From: Ruminococcus sp.
GTDB taxonomy: Bacteria; Bacillota; Clostridia; Oscillospirales; Ruminococcaceae
Direction of reading: 5' to 3'
DNA length: 41,903 bases
Assembly: GCF_019423705.1 (NCBI RefSeq)
Contig: NZ_JAHZAX010000016.1
Span: forward strand, 1 to 41,903
Shown here piece by piece: positions 7,731 through 15,625 of this stretch. Position numbers and translations under genes: made by a program. The notes under the pieces are model-generated. The model was given only the letters and a program-made list of their open reading frames with translations. It did not search any database and was not told the origin of the DNA. How positions within the stretch are numbered: the stretch's first letter is position 1; the number at the start of each line of letters is the position of its first letter.

Positions 7731-7884
7731 TCGTCTTTTAAAGATGATATCTTCACTTGACACTATGCGGCATGACGATTGGCGTGAAAGAATGCAAAGA
7801 AAAAACAGTGTGAGGGCTAAGCTTGCGGCTGTAATCTTTGGCATTGTGATAGTCGGTTGCCTGCTTGTCAGAGTGATCTCGTAA
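7723..7884 (+). CDS. 53-residue single-pass membrane protein between serC and serA
   Basis: The start codon ATG 7723 overlaps the 3' end of serC by eight bases and the TAA ends 23 bases before serA. GAGG lies just before the start. The first 33 residues are charged and amphipathic (MLDRLLKMISSL, then a basic WRERMQRKNSVRAK stretch). They are followed by one hydrophobic segment (LAAVIFGIVIVGCLLVRVI, about residues 34-52) running to the C-terminus. This suggests a tail-anchored small membrane protein with a basic cytoplasmic face. I do not recognise a family. The tight embedding argues for co-expression with serine synthesis, but any role such as regulator or scaffold is inference. Confidence 0.7.
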   Translation: MLDRLLKMISSLDTMRHDDWRERMQRKNSVRAKLAAVIFGIVIVGCLLVRVIS

Positions 7885-7907
7885 ACCATTTGAAAGAGGT
7901 AATTGAA

Positions 7908-9059
7908 ATGTATAATATTTTAACTCTGAATAAGATCGCTGCCTGCGGTACTGATATCTTTGACAAGGCTAAGTACACAGTAAGCGACAATGCCGAGAAT
8001 CCTACCGCTATAATGGTTCGTTCGGCTAAAATGCACGATATGGAAATGCCCGAGAGCCTTCTTGCTATTGCAAGAGCAGGCGCAGGCGTAAACAATATCC
8101 CAGTCGAGAAGTGCGCAGAGCAGGGTATCGTTGTATTCAACACACCTGGTGCAAACTCAAACGCTGTTAAGGAGCTTGCTATTTGTGCGCTGCTTCTTGC
8201 TTCAAGAAAGATCACAGAGGCTGCCGCTTGGGCTGCTTCACTCAAGGGCACACCTGACGCTCCAAAGACTGTTGAGGGCGGCAAGGCTAAGTTCGCAGGC
8301 CCAGAGATACTCGGCAAGACACTTGGCGTTATCGGTCTCGGCGCCATCGGCGGAAAGATCGCAAACGCTGCCGTTGCTCTTGGAATGAACGTTATCGGCT
8401 ATGACCCATTCCTTTCAGTAAACGCAGCTATCCAGCTTGAGCCTTCTGTAAAGGTAACAGCCGATATCAACGATATCTACAAGGAAAGCGATTATATCAC
8501 TATCCACGTTCCTTATACACCTGATACAAAGAACACTATCGACGAAGCTCAGATAGCAATGATGAAGGACGGCGTTCGTCTTATCAACCTCGCAAGAGGC
8601 GAGCTTATCAACAGCGAGGCTGTCGTAAAGGCTATCAAGGACGGCAAGGTAGCAAAGTATGTAACTGACTTTGCTGACGATGTTGTTCTCGGCGAAGAGA
8701 ATGTTATCGTCCTCCCACACCTTGGCGCTTCCACACCTGAGTCTGAGGACAACTGCGCAACAATGGCAGCCCACGAGCTTATCGACTATATCGAGAAGGG
8801 TACTATCAAGAATTCAGTAAACTTCCCGAATGCAGAGCTTGCTAAGACAGGCGATCACCTGGTTTGCGTTCTTCACAAGAACGTTCCTGCTCTTATCGCA
8901 AAGATATCTTCTGTTGTATCTGACAAGGGCGCAAATATCGAGAACCTTGTAAACAAGTCCAAGAAGGACTGGGCTTACACAATGCTCGATGTTACAGGCG
9001 ATGTTGACGCTGACGCATTCAAGGCTATCGAAGGCGTTGTTGGCGTAAGAGTTCTTTAA
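7908..9059 (+). CDS. serA: D-3-phosphoglycerate dehydrogenase
   Basis: SerA oxidises 3-phosphoglycerate to 3-phosphohydroxypyruvate with NAD+, the committed step of serine synthesis, and hands its product to SerC encoded just upstream. The 383-residue protein is of the short type. It has an N-terminal substrate-binding half, the Rossmann dinucleotide motif GVIGLGAIGGKIA near residues 144-156, catalytic arginine in LINLARGELI, and PHLGASTPESEDN with the catalytic histidine. A C-terminal ACT domain of about 70 residues (HLVCVLHKNVPALIAKIS onward) probably gives serine feedback. The start at ATG 7908 follows AAAGAGG; the longer frame would overlap the preceding gene. A strong terminator follows. 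Confidence 0.96.
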   Translation: MYNILTLNKIAACGTDIFDKAKYTVSDNAENPTAIMVRSAKMHDMEMPESLLAIARAGAGVNNIPVEKCAEQGIVVFNTPGANSNAVKELAICALLLASRKITEAAAWAASLKGTPDAPKTVEGGKAKFAGPEILGKTLGVIGLGAIGGKIANAAVALGMNVIGYDPFLSVNAAIQLEPSVKVTADINDIYKESDYITIHVPYTPDTKNTIDEAQIAMMKDGVRLINLARGELINSEAVVKAIKDGKVAKYVTDFADDVVLGEENVIVLPHLGASTPESEDNCATMAAHELIDYIEKGTIKNSVNFPNAELAKTGDHLVCVLHKNVPALIAKISSVVSDKGANIENLVNKSKKDWAYTMLDVTGDVDADAFKAIEGVVGVRVL

Positions 9060-9102
9060 TAAAAGAGCATAATAGCATAATATACGAAAATATGCAGCAA
9101 TG

Positions 9103-9142
9103 GGGCTGCCCGTGGACGAATTGCGTCTCGGGCGGCCTTTTT
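9103..9142 (+). terminator. Terminator of the serC-serA operon
   Basis: GGCTGCCCG..GACG pairs with CGTC.CGGGCGGCC around a short AATTG loop and is followed by five T residues. Confidence 0.88.
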
Positions 9143-9206
9143 GATTAGAAACATCAAAAACTATGGCAAATTTATAACTTATAAGTGAAAAATGGAGGAA
9201 TCAAAA

Positions 9207-9500
9207 ATGGAAAAACTGGTTATGGCGATACTCTTTATAGGAATACCGATGGCGCTCACGCAGCTTATTTACAGGATAATAGACCACAAGGGTAACAAGA
9301 CCGCAAAGCTTGCGGAGCGTTTCCCTGTTATCGTGAAGAAAAAATTCCTTGTGCAGATAGGCGGAGCAATGGCGTTCGTTATCGTGTTCGGACTTATATC
9401 AATGGTGTTCAATCTGCCTATCAAGGTGTTTTTTATCGCCTGCGGAATAGTTGTGGGCGTGATAAACGGAATGGCTGTTACGCTTATGTACAGGGATTAA
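9207..9500 (+). CDS. Small integral membrane protein, 97 residues
   Basis: GGAGGAA lies seven bases before ATG 9207, which decides the start over an ATG fifteen bases upstream. The product has three hydrophobic segments (about residues 3-20, 45-65 and 70-90) separated by a basic loop rich in lysine (HKGNKTAKLAERF, VKKKF). I do not recognise a family. It is a monocistronic gene between two terminators, convergent with the secreted SGNH hydrolase. Inner-membrane location is the only supported statement. Confidence 0.7.
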   Translation: MEKLVMAILFIGIPMALTQLIYRIIDHKGNKTAKLAERFPVIVKKKFLVQIGGAMAFVIVFGLISMVFNLPIKVFFIACGIVVGVINGMAVTLMYRD

Positions 9501-9523
9501 AAGCAACAACTCAAAGCAAAACA

Positions 9524-9556
9524 AAACGGACGAACCGCTGCGGCTCGCCCGTTTTT
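9524..9556. terminator. Bidirectional terminator
   Basis: An interrupted stem, AAACGG.CGA.CCGC with CGG.TCG.CCGTTT, is flanked by A and T runs on the two sides, between convergent genes ending at 9500 and 9578. Its core resembles the dispersed GGGCGAAC palindrome. Confidence 0.75.
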
Positions 9557-9577
9557 GTATAGTTGCATATCTATGTT

Positions 9578-11041
9578 TTATTTCTTCAAAGTGCCGTGGA
9601 TAGTCTGACAAACGTAATAGTAAATTTTCGAGCAGGTGTCAGGGGAATAATGCAGGCCGTCATAGGAATCATAGCCAGTTGAGCGGAGATATTCGCAGCT
9701 GTCTATTATCTTTATGCCCTTGTTGAGCTTCTGCTTCATCGTGTTGTTGAAATTCGTTATTATCTCTTCACGATAGCCGTATTTTTCGCCTGTGCAGGGG
9801 TTGATGGTCATAAAGTAAACTGTGCAGCTTCCCTTTGTCTTGTCGTAAATTTTGTTGTAGGCTTCAACATATTTGTCAAGATTTTTCAGATCATTAACGC
9901 CGAGGTTCAAAATGATGTTTGCATTTTTCAATGCGCATATCTTGTCCATATTCTCGGTGAGATATTTGTAGCCTTCGCCGCTTTTTGCGATAGTTTCGAT
10001 ATCCTCATAGCGCCTTAGATGAACTGTCCTCGAATCGCCCACCCAAACGTCCTTTGTGCGGCTCGTGGTGGCGGTATAAGGCTTTTTAAGCGTTGTGCAG
10101 GATTTGTCACGGGTCAAAGCCTCATAAGTCTTGCCCTTTTCGGTCTTGTAGGAATATATCCTGTATTTGTAGGCCTTGTTTGCGGAAAGTTTGATATCAT
10201 AGTAATACTTGTCCGTTGTCTCCGCAAGCTGTTCCCACTTCTTTGTGCTGTCGTTATAGCGGTAAATGCGGTATTTATCCGCCTTTGAGCTGTCCCCCCA
10301 TTCAAGCTTTACGCTGCCTGTTTTTGCTGTGAGCTTAACGTTCGTGGGGGCTTTATTGTGCTTTGTAGTGGTGGATACTGCGATCAAACAGCCGTTTGCA
10401 TAACGTCCGCCGCCATATTTTTTCGCCCTTGCCTCGACTGTGTATTTTGTATCACGTTTGAGACCTCTGAAAGTGTAGTCGATATTCTTGTTGCTCACCG
10501 ATACCGACTGTATTTTCTTACCGTTTTGATAGATCGTGAGTTCATACTTTGAGCACTTCTGCGATTTCCAGGTGACACGAACGGCGTCGGAATCTCTGTT
10601 CACGGCGGTGATCTTCATATCCGTTGGGATGGTTGCGAAATAGTTTGTTTTCGACCAGCCGCCGTAAGTCTTTTTCGAGCCGGAACTTTTATAAGCCCTG
10701 ATCTTGTAGCCGTATCTCAGACCTGCGCCGAGGCCTTTTATGGTATAGCTGCACTTTGACGTCGTGCCGGCTTTGTACCATTTGTCGGTGTTTTCAAGAT
10801 AGTACCAAACTTCATAGCCCTGCACGCCCTTGACGGACTTCCAAGATACGGAAGCGGTGGTCTTAGTGCTGTCATAATCGCTGTTGAGAGCAGGCTTTGC
10901 AATGCTTGCCGCCGAAACAGACGAGACTGTATTTATGATTGATGAAACGTTGATATTGTCAGCCGAAACAGCTCCAGCGCCGCTTATGCACATAACCATT
11001 GCGCAGACCGCCGCCGAAAGCTTAGAAAGTTTGAGCTTCAT
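9578..11041 (-). CDS. Secreted fibronectin-III / SGNH hydrolase
   Basis: A 487-residue exported protein. It has a signal peptide (cleavage likely after SAD, about residue 27), three fibronectin type III-like repeats (about 50-137, 140-226, 232-318) and a C-terminal SGNH/GDSL-type esterase domain. The catalytic serine is in VGDSR (S337), the oxyanion asparagine in GVND (N383) and the Asp-His pair in YDGLHY (D461, H464). Such domains deacetylate or de-esterify polysaccharides or peptidoglycan at the cell surface; the substrate cannot be told from sequence. No dockerin or sortase signal is seen. GGGGGAAT precedes ATG 11041, which excludes an 18-residue upstream extension. It has its own consensus promoter. 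Confidence 0.87.
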   Translation of the reverse strand: MKLKLSKLSAAVCAMVMCISGAGAVSADNINVSSIINTVSSVSAASIAKPALNSDYDSTKTTASVSWKSVKGVQGYEVWYYLENTDKWYKAGTTSKCSYTIKGLGAGLRYGYKIRAYKSSGSKKTYGGWSKTNYFATIPTDMKITAVNRDSDAVRVTWKSQKCSKYELTIYQNGKKIQSVSVSNKNIDYTFRGLKRDTKYTVEARAKKYGGGRYANGCLIAVSTTTKHNKAPTNVKLTAKTGSVKLEWGDSSKADKYRIYRYNDSTKKWEQLAETTDKYYYDIKLSANKAYKYRIYSYKTEKGKTYEALTRDKSCTTLKKPYTATTSRTKDVWVGDSRTVHLRRYEDIETIAKSGEGYKYLTENMDKICALKNANIILNLGVNDLKNLDKYVEAYNKIYDKTKGSCTVYFMTINPCTGEKYGYREEIITNFNNTMKQKLNKGIKIIDSCEYLRSTGYDSYDGLHYSPDTCSKIYYYVCQTIHGTLKK

Positions 11042-11096
11042 AGAATTCCCCCAAAGCAAAAAATAATAGCCGCCAGTATCACAAGCGACTATCATT

Positions 11097-11125
11097 ATTA
11101 TAACATATCACCAAAAGCTTGTCAA
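11097..11125 (-). promoter_or_regulatory. Promoter of the SGNH hydrolase gene
   Basis: On the minus strand TTGACA (11120-11125) and TATAAT (11097-11102) are 17 bases apart, about 50 bases upstream of the start codon. Confidence 0.86.
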
Positions 11126-11173
11126 GCGTGAGCCTTTGTTATCGGCAAAATGCCAAAAGGTGTGACCCGTCGG

Positions 11174-11659
11174 CTATTTTTTTCTGAATACCAGCAGCTT
11201 GCTGATAATATAGTTTAGTATGAGCACGATCACGTTTGCCACGATCTTTGTGGCCCAGTAATTGAACGCAAGCAGGGAATAGCCCAGCCACATCATAAGC
11301 ATTTCAACCAGCAGGGTGAAAAGACGTCCGCCATAAAATGACGCCGCCTCCGAGGCGATAGCTTTTGCGCCTTCTGCCTCAGACTCGAACACCCATATCC
11401 TGTTTGTGATATAGGCGAACGTTACCGCACATATCCAAGAAAACACCGTGCTTGCGGTGGAAACAATGCCCTTGCCGCTGCCAAGCTGCTCCAAGAGCAT
11501 TTTTGACAGTCCAGCGGTCACAAAGCTCACCGCTGTTGTCAGCACGCCGAAAAACAGATACAAAAGCATTTCCTTGTTTTTTACATAAAAGGGTCTGAAC
11601 CAGCCGAATATCTTCCAGTCCATTATCCTGTCAAAAATATCTTTTTCTTTTTTTGCCAT
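11174..11659 (-). CDS. GtrA-family membrane protein
   Basis: A 161-residue protein with four predicted membrane segments. The layout of the GtrA family is clear: LLYLFFGVLTTAVSFV in the first helix, a WICAVTFAYITNRIWVFE stretch in the second/third helix region, a LLVEMLMMWLGYSLL helix, and a final helix ending KLLVF. GtrA-like proteins are linked to export or modification of cell-surface polysaccharides, often as flippases for undecaprenyl-linked sugars. AGGAGA precedes the start; ATG 11659 gives better spacing than ATG 11665. No glycosyltransferase is nearby, so the partner is unknown. The 5' leader contains a copy of the modular repeat. Confidence 0.85.
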   Translation of the reverse strand: MAKKEKDIFDRIMDWKIFGWFRPFYVKNKEMLLYLFFGVLTTAVSFVTAGLSKMLLEQLGSGKGIVSTASTVFSWICAVTFAYITNRIWVFESEAEGAKAIASEAASFYGGRLFTLLVEMLMMWLGYSLLAFNYWATKIVANVIVLILNYIISKLLVFRKK

Positions 11660-11737
11660 TTTCATTATCTCCTGTTGAAATTTTGGTGTAATACACATAA
11701 CGCTGTTTATGCTTATGCGAAAAATACGGCTAAAAAC

Positions 11738-11793
11738 GGGCGAACGTAAATTGTTGTGAGCCTTGCCGAATAACATTTTTCGCCCCTACATAC
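11738..11793. repeat. Modular palindromic repeat, composite copy
   Basis: GGGCGAACG and TTCGCCCCTACATA form the outer palindrome. Inserted between them is the 30-base hairpin module (AATTGTTGTGAGCCTTG...), also found at 904-933, 24202-24231 and 31829-31858. This copy shows one module nested inside another. Confidence 0.82.
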
Positions 11794-11891
11794 GATATAC
11801 GTTATAGAGAGAATGTTATTTGAAAATTCTCACGATTGTCGTTATTGTCCTATTATTATAACGCTTTTACACGGATTTTTCAACATTACTG

Positions 11892-11920
11892 TTGCAATTT
11901 GTTAAAAAATATGTTATGAT
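11892..11920 (+). promoter_or_regulatory. Promoter of the HlyC/CorC gene
   Basis: TTGCAA (11892-11897) and TATGAT (11915-11920) are 17 bases apart. The leader is about 110 bases. Confidence 0.7.
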
Positions 11921-11943
11921 AGCTATATGTAGTCTGATATCAA

Positions 11944-11980
11944 GGGTGCGTTTAGTGCTTTTTAACAGTCGGTCGCACCC
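11944..11980 (+). promoter_or_regulatory. Hairpin in the HlyC/CorC leader
   Basis: Arms GGGTGCG (11944-11950) and CGCACCC (11974-11980) enclose a 23-base loop; an AT-rich stretch with T runs follows. It could be a weak attenuator or part of an unrecognised leader structure. I could not match it to a known riboswitch. Confidence 0.45.
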
Positions 11981-12037
11981 AATATAATTTTTATTTTTAA
12001 TTTGTCTCGCCAAAAGGCGGAAAGGAACATTTATTTA

Positions 12038-13312
12038 ATGAAAGTTTTAGTGATAGCAATTCTTCTGATGATCTCAGCCGTGTGCTCTGCGACGGAGACG
12101 GCTTTTTCTTCCTGCAATCGTATAAGGTTGAAAAAGCTTGCGGACGAGGGCAGCAAGTCGGCTAAGAAAGCTCTTTACATATGCGACAATTTCGATAAGG
12201 CGCTGACGGCAATCCTTATCGGCAACAATGTTGTGAACATTTCGTCCTCGTCACTTGCGACGGTGCTTTTTACCGAAAAATTTGGCGCAGGAAGCGTTGG
12301 TATCGCAACCATCGTTATGACTGTGCTGGTGCTTATTTTCGGCGAGATTTTGCCGAAGAGCCTTGCCAAAGAGAATTCAGAGCGGTTCTCCATATTGATG
12401 GCAGCGCCCCTTTCGGCGTTTATGTTCATAATCACGCCGTTGACCGCAATTTTTATGGGTATCAAAAACGGCGCTTCAAAGCTTGTCAGCAGCGGAAAAG
12501 ATCAGCCGTCCGTAACAGAGGAAGAGCTCAAGTACATAATCGACGAGATACAGGACGAGGGCGTCCTCGAAAAGCAGGAGTCGGAGCTTGTGCAGTCGGC
12601 ATTGGACTTTGACGAGATAACCATAAGCGAGATACTCGTCCCCCGAGTGAATATCGAGGGCGTTGAGCTCCACGACGATATGGAGGATATCAAAAAGCTG
12701 TTTATACAGTCGAAATATTCAAGGCTTCCTGTATATGAAAAGGATATCGACCACATCATCGGACTTATCCACCAGTCGGACTTTTTTGAGATATATCTCA
12801 AGGGCAAAAAGGACATTTCCGCAATTATGAACAAGCCCCTTTATATCACGGAAAACCGCAAGATATCGGACATTCTCAGACAAATGCAGCGCAAAAAGGT
12901 GCATATGGCTGTGGTGCTGGATCAGTACGGCGGAACGGAAGGCATTTGCACTCTCGAGGATATAATCGAGGAACTTGTGGGTGAGATATACGACGAAAGC
13001 GACGAGGAGGACACATCATTTGTAAAGCTGGGCGACGGACAGTTTGAAGCGTCGGCAGAGCTTTCTGTGTCAGATTTTCTCGACCGAATGGGTCTCCCCG
13101 AGGACACTATCGAGACGGAGCGGACTTCCCTCGGCGGCTGGATAATGGATATCCTAGACCGCATACCGGAGCAGAACGAAGTTGTAAGTTGTCCGCCATT
13201 TGAAATGACCATAAAAATGGAGGACGAGCAGAAGATCGACAGGATACGCTTTAAAGTCGATGAGGACGAGATCAAAATAAATAAGGACGATATGGAGGAC
13301 GAAAATGCCTAA
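12038..13312 (+). CDS. HlyC/CorC (CNNM-CBS) family transporter
   Basis: A 424-residue membrane protein with the family's three-part layout. First is an N-terminal CNNM transmembrane domain (about 1-150) with the SATETAFSS signature and a FGEILPKSLA motif. Then comes a pair of CBS domains (about 205-325), which bind adenine nucleotides, and a C-terminal CorC/HlyC domain (about 345-420). Relatives act in Mg2+ (sometimes Co2+) efflux or homeostasis; the old name haemolysin is misleading. ATG 12038 was chosen because the first membrane helix begins there and GGAAAGGA lies upstream. The next gene overlaps its stop by eight bases, so the two are translationally coupled. Confidence 0.93.
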   Translation: MKVLVIAILLMISAVCSATETAFSSCNRIRLKKLADEGSKSAKKALYICDNFDKALTAILIGNNVVNISSSSLATVLFTEKFGAGSVGIATIVMTVLVLIFGEILPKSLAKENSERFSILMAAPLSAFMFIITPLTAIFMGIKNGASKLVSSGKDQPSVTEEELKYIIDEIQDEGVLEKQESELVQSALDFDEITISEILVPRVNIEGVELHDDMEDIKKLFIQSKYSRLPVYEKDIDHIIGLIHQSDFFEIYLKGKKDISAIMNKPLYITENRKISDILRQMQRKKVHMAVVLDQYGGTEGICTLEDIIEELVGEIYDESDEEDTSFVKLGDGQFEASAELSVSDFLDRMGLPEDTIETERTSLGGWIMDILDRIPEQNEVVSCPPFEMTIKMEDEQKIDRIRFKVDEDEIKINKDDMEDENA

Positions 13313-13802
13313 GCAGATAAAAGCAGAGAAGATGAAGAAGTCGGAGCGTTCATACAGAAAGTGGGCGTGCGCAGGGCTTTTCGGCTCTGTGGCGTTTATG
13401 GGCGCATTGGGCGGACTGATAAATTACATCATCAAGACGGAAAAAGTGCTGCCGACAGCTATTGTTTTCGGGCTTTTCATCGTGTACGCTTTCCTGTGCG
13501 TAATGTGCGCAGTCAAGGGCATAATGGGCTATGTGAACGACGATATCGGCGTTTGCCTTGGGCAGGGGATAATAAATGTTTTCTGCTCGGTGGCGTGCAT
13601 AATGAATTTCAGAATGGCGCTTATAATGCTCCTCGCCGCCTGCAAAGCCGACAACGCAGTTAGCAATCTTATCGGCAGCCAGACCCAGACGGAGTTCGTT
13701 CAGAGCCAGTACGCAAGCTGGATATTCCTAGCCTTTGCGACCCTTGTGTCCATAATTCTTGGCATTTTGGCAATGGTGAAGCTTTCTAAAAATAAAGAAT
13801 AA
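13305..13802 (+). CDS. Integral membrane protein coupled to HlyC/CorC
   Basis: The ATG at 13305 overlaps the end of the preceding transporter gene by eight bases. The 165-residue product starts with a basic lysine-rich tail of about 20 residues. Four hydrophobic segments follow (about 22-45, 50-72, 82-112, 138-160), linked by short loops; the last outside loop is polar and glutamine-rich. I do not recognise a family. The overlap implies co-expression, so a role as partner or modulator of the CNNM transporter is possible but not shown. Confidence 0.78.
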   Translation: MPKQIKAEKMKKSERSYRKWACAGLFGSVAFMGALGGLINYIIKTEKVLPTAIVFGLFIVYAFLCVMCAVKGIMGYVNDDIGVCLGQGIINVFCSVACIMNFRMALIMLLAACKADNAVSNLIGSQTQTEFVQSQYASWIFLAFATLVSIILGILAMVKLSKNKE

Positions 13803-13861
13803 AAAGCATAAAGCATAAAAATAGAAGTATAGAAAAATCATAGATCAAGGAAGAAAAAATA

Positions 13862-14704
13862 ATGTTATTACTTGCACTCGTAGTCGTATGCTACACAATA
13901 TGTTCCCTCAGCGATAAGTACGCAGTTTCCACAGCAAAATTCAACGGAGACGAGCTGGGCTTTATGATGGCGGCTGCGACCGCCGTTTTTATGGCTTGCT
14001 GCCTGCCGGTTTTAGACAGAACATTCGTAATAAGCTGGCAGTCCTTTGCGGCGATAGCCTTGCTTTGCCTGTCAAAGATACTCGAATTTAAGCTTTCTGC
14101 CATAATATTGCTTGAAATATCGGCATTCGAGCTAAAAGCTTGGCTTGGCATAACCCTGTTTATGTCATACGCAACGGACATTTTCCTCGGCGAAAAGCCC
14201 AGCGTATTCAAGTTCATTTTCATAATCGTTACAGTCGCAGGACTTATTTTCATCGCAAAGTCGGGCAGAGAGGACACTTCCTCTGGCGCAAAAATAAACT
14301 ACCGCAGGATAGCCCTTCCGCTGACATTCTATCTGCTGGCACGATACGGCTACGGCATTGTTGTAAGGGCTTCGGCGGACTACATATCATCGACAATGGC
14401 GCTGTTTTTCGCACTTATACTTATGGCGATCGTGCTGCTGCCAAGGGCCAAGCCTGTTCAGATGTATCGCAAAAATGTCAAAGGCGCTTGGGTGGTCATT
14501 CTCACAAAGATACCGAACGTGGCGGGTCTGCTGGCGGAGAACGCCATAATCGCCGTGAGCCTTGCAACGGCCTCGTTCATTCAGCCGATGATACTTTGCT
14601 CGCTGTTCATAATCGCTCTGCTGAGAAAAGAGCCGATCACAAAGCTGAGATTTATCGGCAGCCTTGTGTGTATGGTGGGCATAATCGGCTTTCAGATGTG
14701 CTGA
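13862..14704 (+). CDS. DMT-superfamily (EamA-like) transporter
   Basis: A 280-residue protein with about ten hydrophobic helices arranged as two halves, the pattern of drug/metabolite transporters with duplicated EamA units. Each half ends with a helix-plus-lysine stretch (FIIVTVAGLIFIAKSG and IGSLVCMVGIIGFQMC). AAGGAAGA precedes ATG 13862. It lies 60 bases after the preceding gene with no terminator between them, so it could be read as the third gene of the HlyC/CorC unit. The substrate is unknown; family members export amino acids, sugars or drugs. A bidirectional terminator follows. Confidence 0.83.
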   Translation: MLLLALVVVCYTICSLSDKYAVSTAKFNGDELGFMMAAATAVFMACCLPVLDRTFVISWQSFAAIALLCLSKILEFKLSAIILLEISAFELKAWLGITLFMSYATDIFLGEKPSVFKFIFIIVTVAGLIFIAKSGREDTSSGAKINYRRIALPLTFYLLARYGYGIVVRASADYISSTMALFFALILMAIVLLPRAKPVQMYRKNVKGAWVVILTKIPNVAGLLAENAIIAVSLATASFIQPMILCSLFIIALLRKEPITKLRFIGSLVCMVGIIGFQMC

Positions 14705-14731
14705 TCTTGTGATATTTGGAATACAAAAAAT

Positions 14732-14762
14732 AAAAGGGAGACACGGCGTCTCCCTTTTTATT
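14732..14762. terminator. Bidirectional terminator
   Basis: AAAAGGGAGAC pairs with GTCTCCCTTTT around a short ACGGC-type loop, with A and T runs on the two sides, between convergent genes. Confidence 0.9.
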
Positions 14763-14789
14763 TAAGCCACATCCAATAGTGGGCGAATC

Positions 14790-15284
14790 TTATCTTTTGA
14801 TATCATACATCGCAGCGAAATAATAGACTTCCTCGAGATAATTGCCGTCCTTGCCCCATTTCACGGCGGCTCTGACTATGCAGCCGTTCATATTATCGTC
14901 GGGCAAGGAAAGCTTTTTCTGCGCCTTGCTGAGCACATTGCCCTCATAATCGTACACCGTATAGAGGATATCCCCCGTGATCTTGCCGCTGACGGACACG
15001 GTCATCGGCGTTTTCAGCACAAGTTTGCCGTCCTTATCCAGCGCTGCCTCAACATCGAAAGATGGGGCTTCTTTGAGCAGCGTTTCAAGTTCGGGCTCTT
15101 TGCCCAGCTTATCGCTTTTGCCCCTGTAATAACGCTGGGTCTGCGTTCCGGGGAGCTCGTATTTATCGCCGCCGCAGGTGAGCACCACGCTGCCGACCTC
15201 CACATTCGGCGTTATATTCATCACCAGCACCATGACCGCAAACACCGCCGCCGCAATGACTGCCACAATGATCTTTCTTTTCAT
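14790..15284 (-). CDS. Membrane-anchored exported protein, 164 residues
   Basis: The product begins with MKRK and one hydrophobic helix (about residues 5-23), then a hydrophilic, beta-rich outer domain. It has two cysteines, one in a VLTCGGDKYEL hairpin, and no lipobox, so it is probably anchored by the uncleaved helix or released by signal peptidase. I do not recognise the family. It is a single-gene unit with a consensus promoter and a long inverted repeat in its leader. The ribosome site is modest (GAGG about 13 bases before ATG). Confidence 0.72.
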   Translation of the reverse strand: MKRKIIVAVIAAAVFAVMVLVMNITPNVEVGSVVLTCGGDKYELPGTQTQRYYRGKSDKLGKEPELETLLKEAPSFDVEAALDKDGKLVLKTPMTVSVSGKITGDILYTVYDYEGNVLSKAQKKLSLPDDNMNGCIVRAAVKWGKDGNYLEEVYYFAAMYDIKR

Positions 15285-15309
15285 CGCAAATCTTCAAACC
15301 TCGCTGACT

Positions 15310-15345
15310 TGTATGCTTGTCACAAATCAACAGGTCAAGCATACA
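15310..15345 (-). promoter_or_regulatory. Inverted repeat in the leader of the 164-residue gene
   Basis: TGTATGCTTG (15310-15319) and CAAGCATACA (15336-15345) are perfect 10-base inverted arms 16 bases apart. They begin just after the predicted transcript start, so they could form an RNA hairpin or a DNA operator. Confidence 0.6.
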
Positions 15346-15359
15346 GTTTTGTTATTTTA

Positions 15360-15388
15360 ATTATAGTATATGGCGTGGGAAATGTCAA
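15360..15388 (-). promoter_or_regulatory. Promoter of the 164-residue gene
   Basis: On the minus strand TTGACA (15383-15388) and TATAAT (15360-15365) are 17 bases apart. Confidence 0.86.
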
Positions 15389-15466
15389 GGCTGGGGGACA
15401 AACGCTTCACCGCAAAAATAATAATATTCAAATGTCAGATCAGCGAAAGTTTGTTGAAAAAGGCTA

Positions 15467-15496
15467 TTACATTTGTTTTAACAAATGTGGTATAAT
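15467..15496 (+). promoter_or_regulatory. MATE pump promoter with overlapping operator
   Basis: A -10 TATAAT (15491-15496) follows a weak -35 TTACAT (15467-15472, 18-base spacer). A perfect inverted repeat, ACATTTGTT-TT-AACAAATGT (15469-15488), covers the -35 box and spacer. This is where a TetR- or MarR-type repressor would sit; none is encoded next door. Confidence 0.68.
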
Positions 15497-15524
15497 ATAC
15501 ACAGAAAAGATCAATATTGTTTCA

Positions 15525-15554
15525 ATGAGCAGCAAACAGCGTAAGACCGATTGA
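15525..15554 (+). CDS. Putative 9-residue leader peptide
   Basis: An ATG codon (15525) about 22 bases after the expected transcript start opens a nine-codon frame (MSSKQRKTD) ending in TGA 15552-15554. The frame covers the whole 5' arm of the following terminator hairpin and stops in its loop. This geometry suits control by ribosome stalling. No strong Shine-Dalgarno sequence is visible, only a purine stretch AGAAAAGA, so translation is uncertain. Confidence 0.45.
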   Translation: MSSKQRKTD

Positions 15555-15576
15555 GTTCGGTTTTGCGCTGTTTTTT
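15534..15576 (+). terminator. Leader terminator (attenuator) before the MATE gene
   Basis: A continuous 17-bp stem (15534-15550 with 15557-15573, including a few G-T pairs) with a six-base loop is followed by six T residues (15571-15576). It lies between the promoter and the MATE start codon, and I see no second promoter after it, so most transcripts should stop here unless the hairpin is prevented from forming. Confidence 0.85.
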
Positions 15577-15625
15577 ATTGTTTTATTATTTTGTTGTTCA
15601 TTTTTAAGACGTGGGAGGTATTTTG

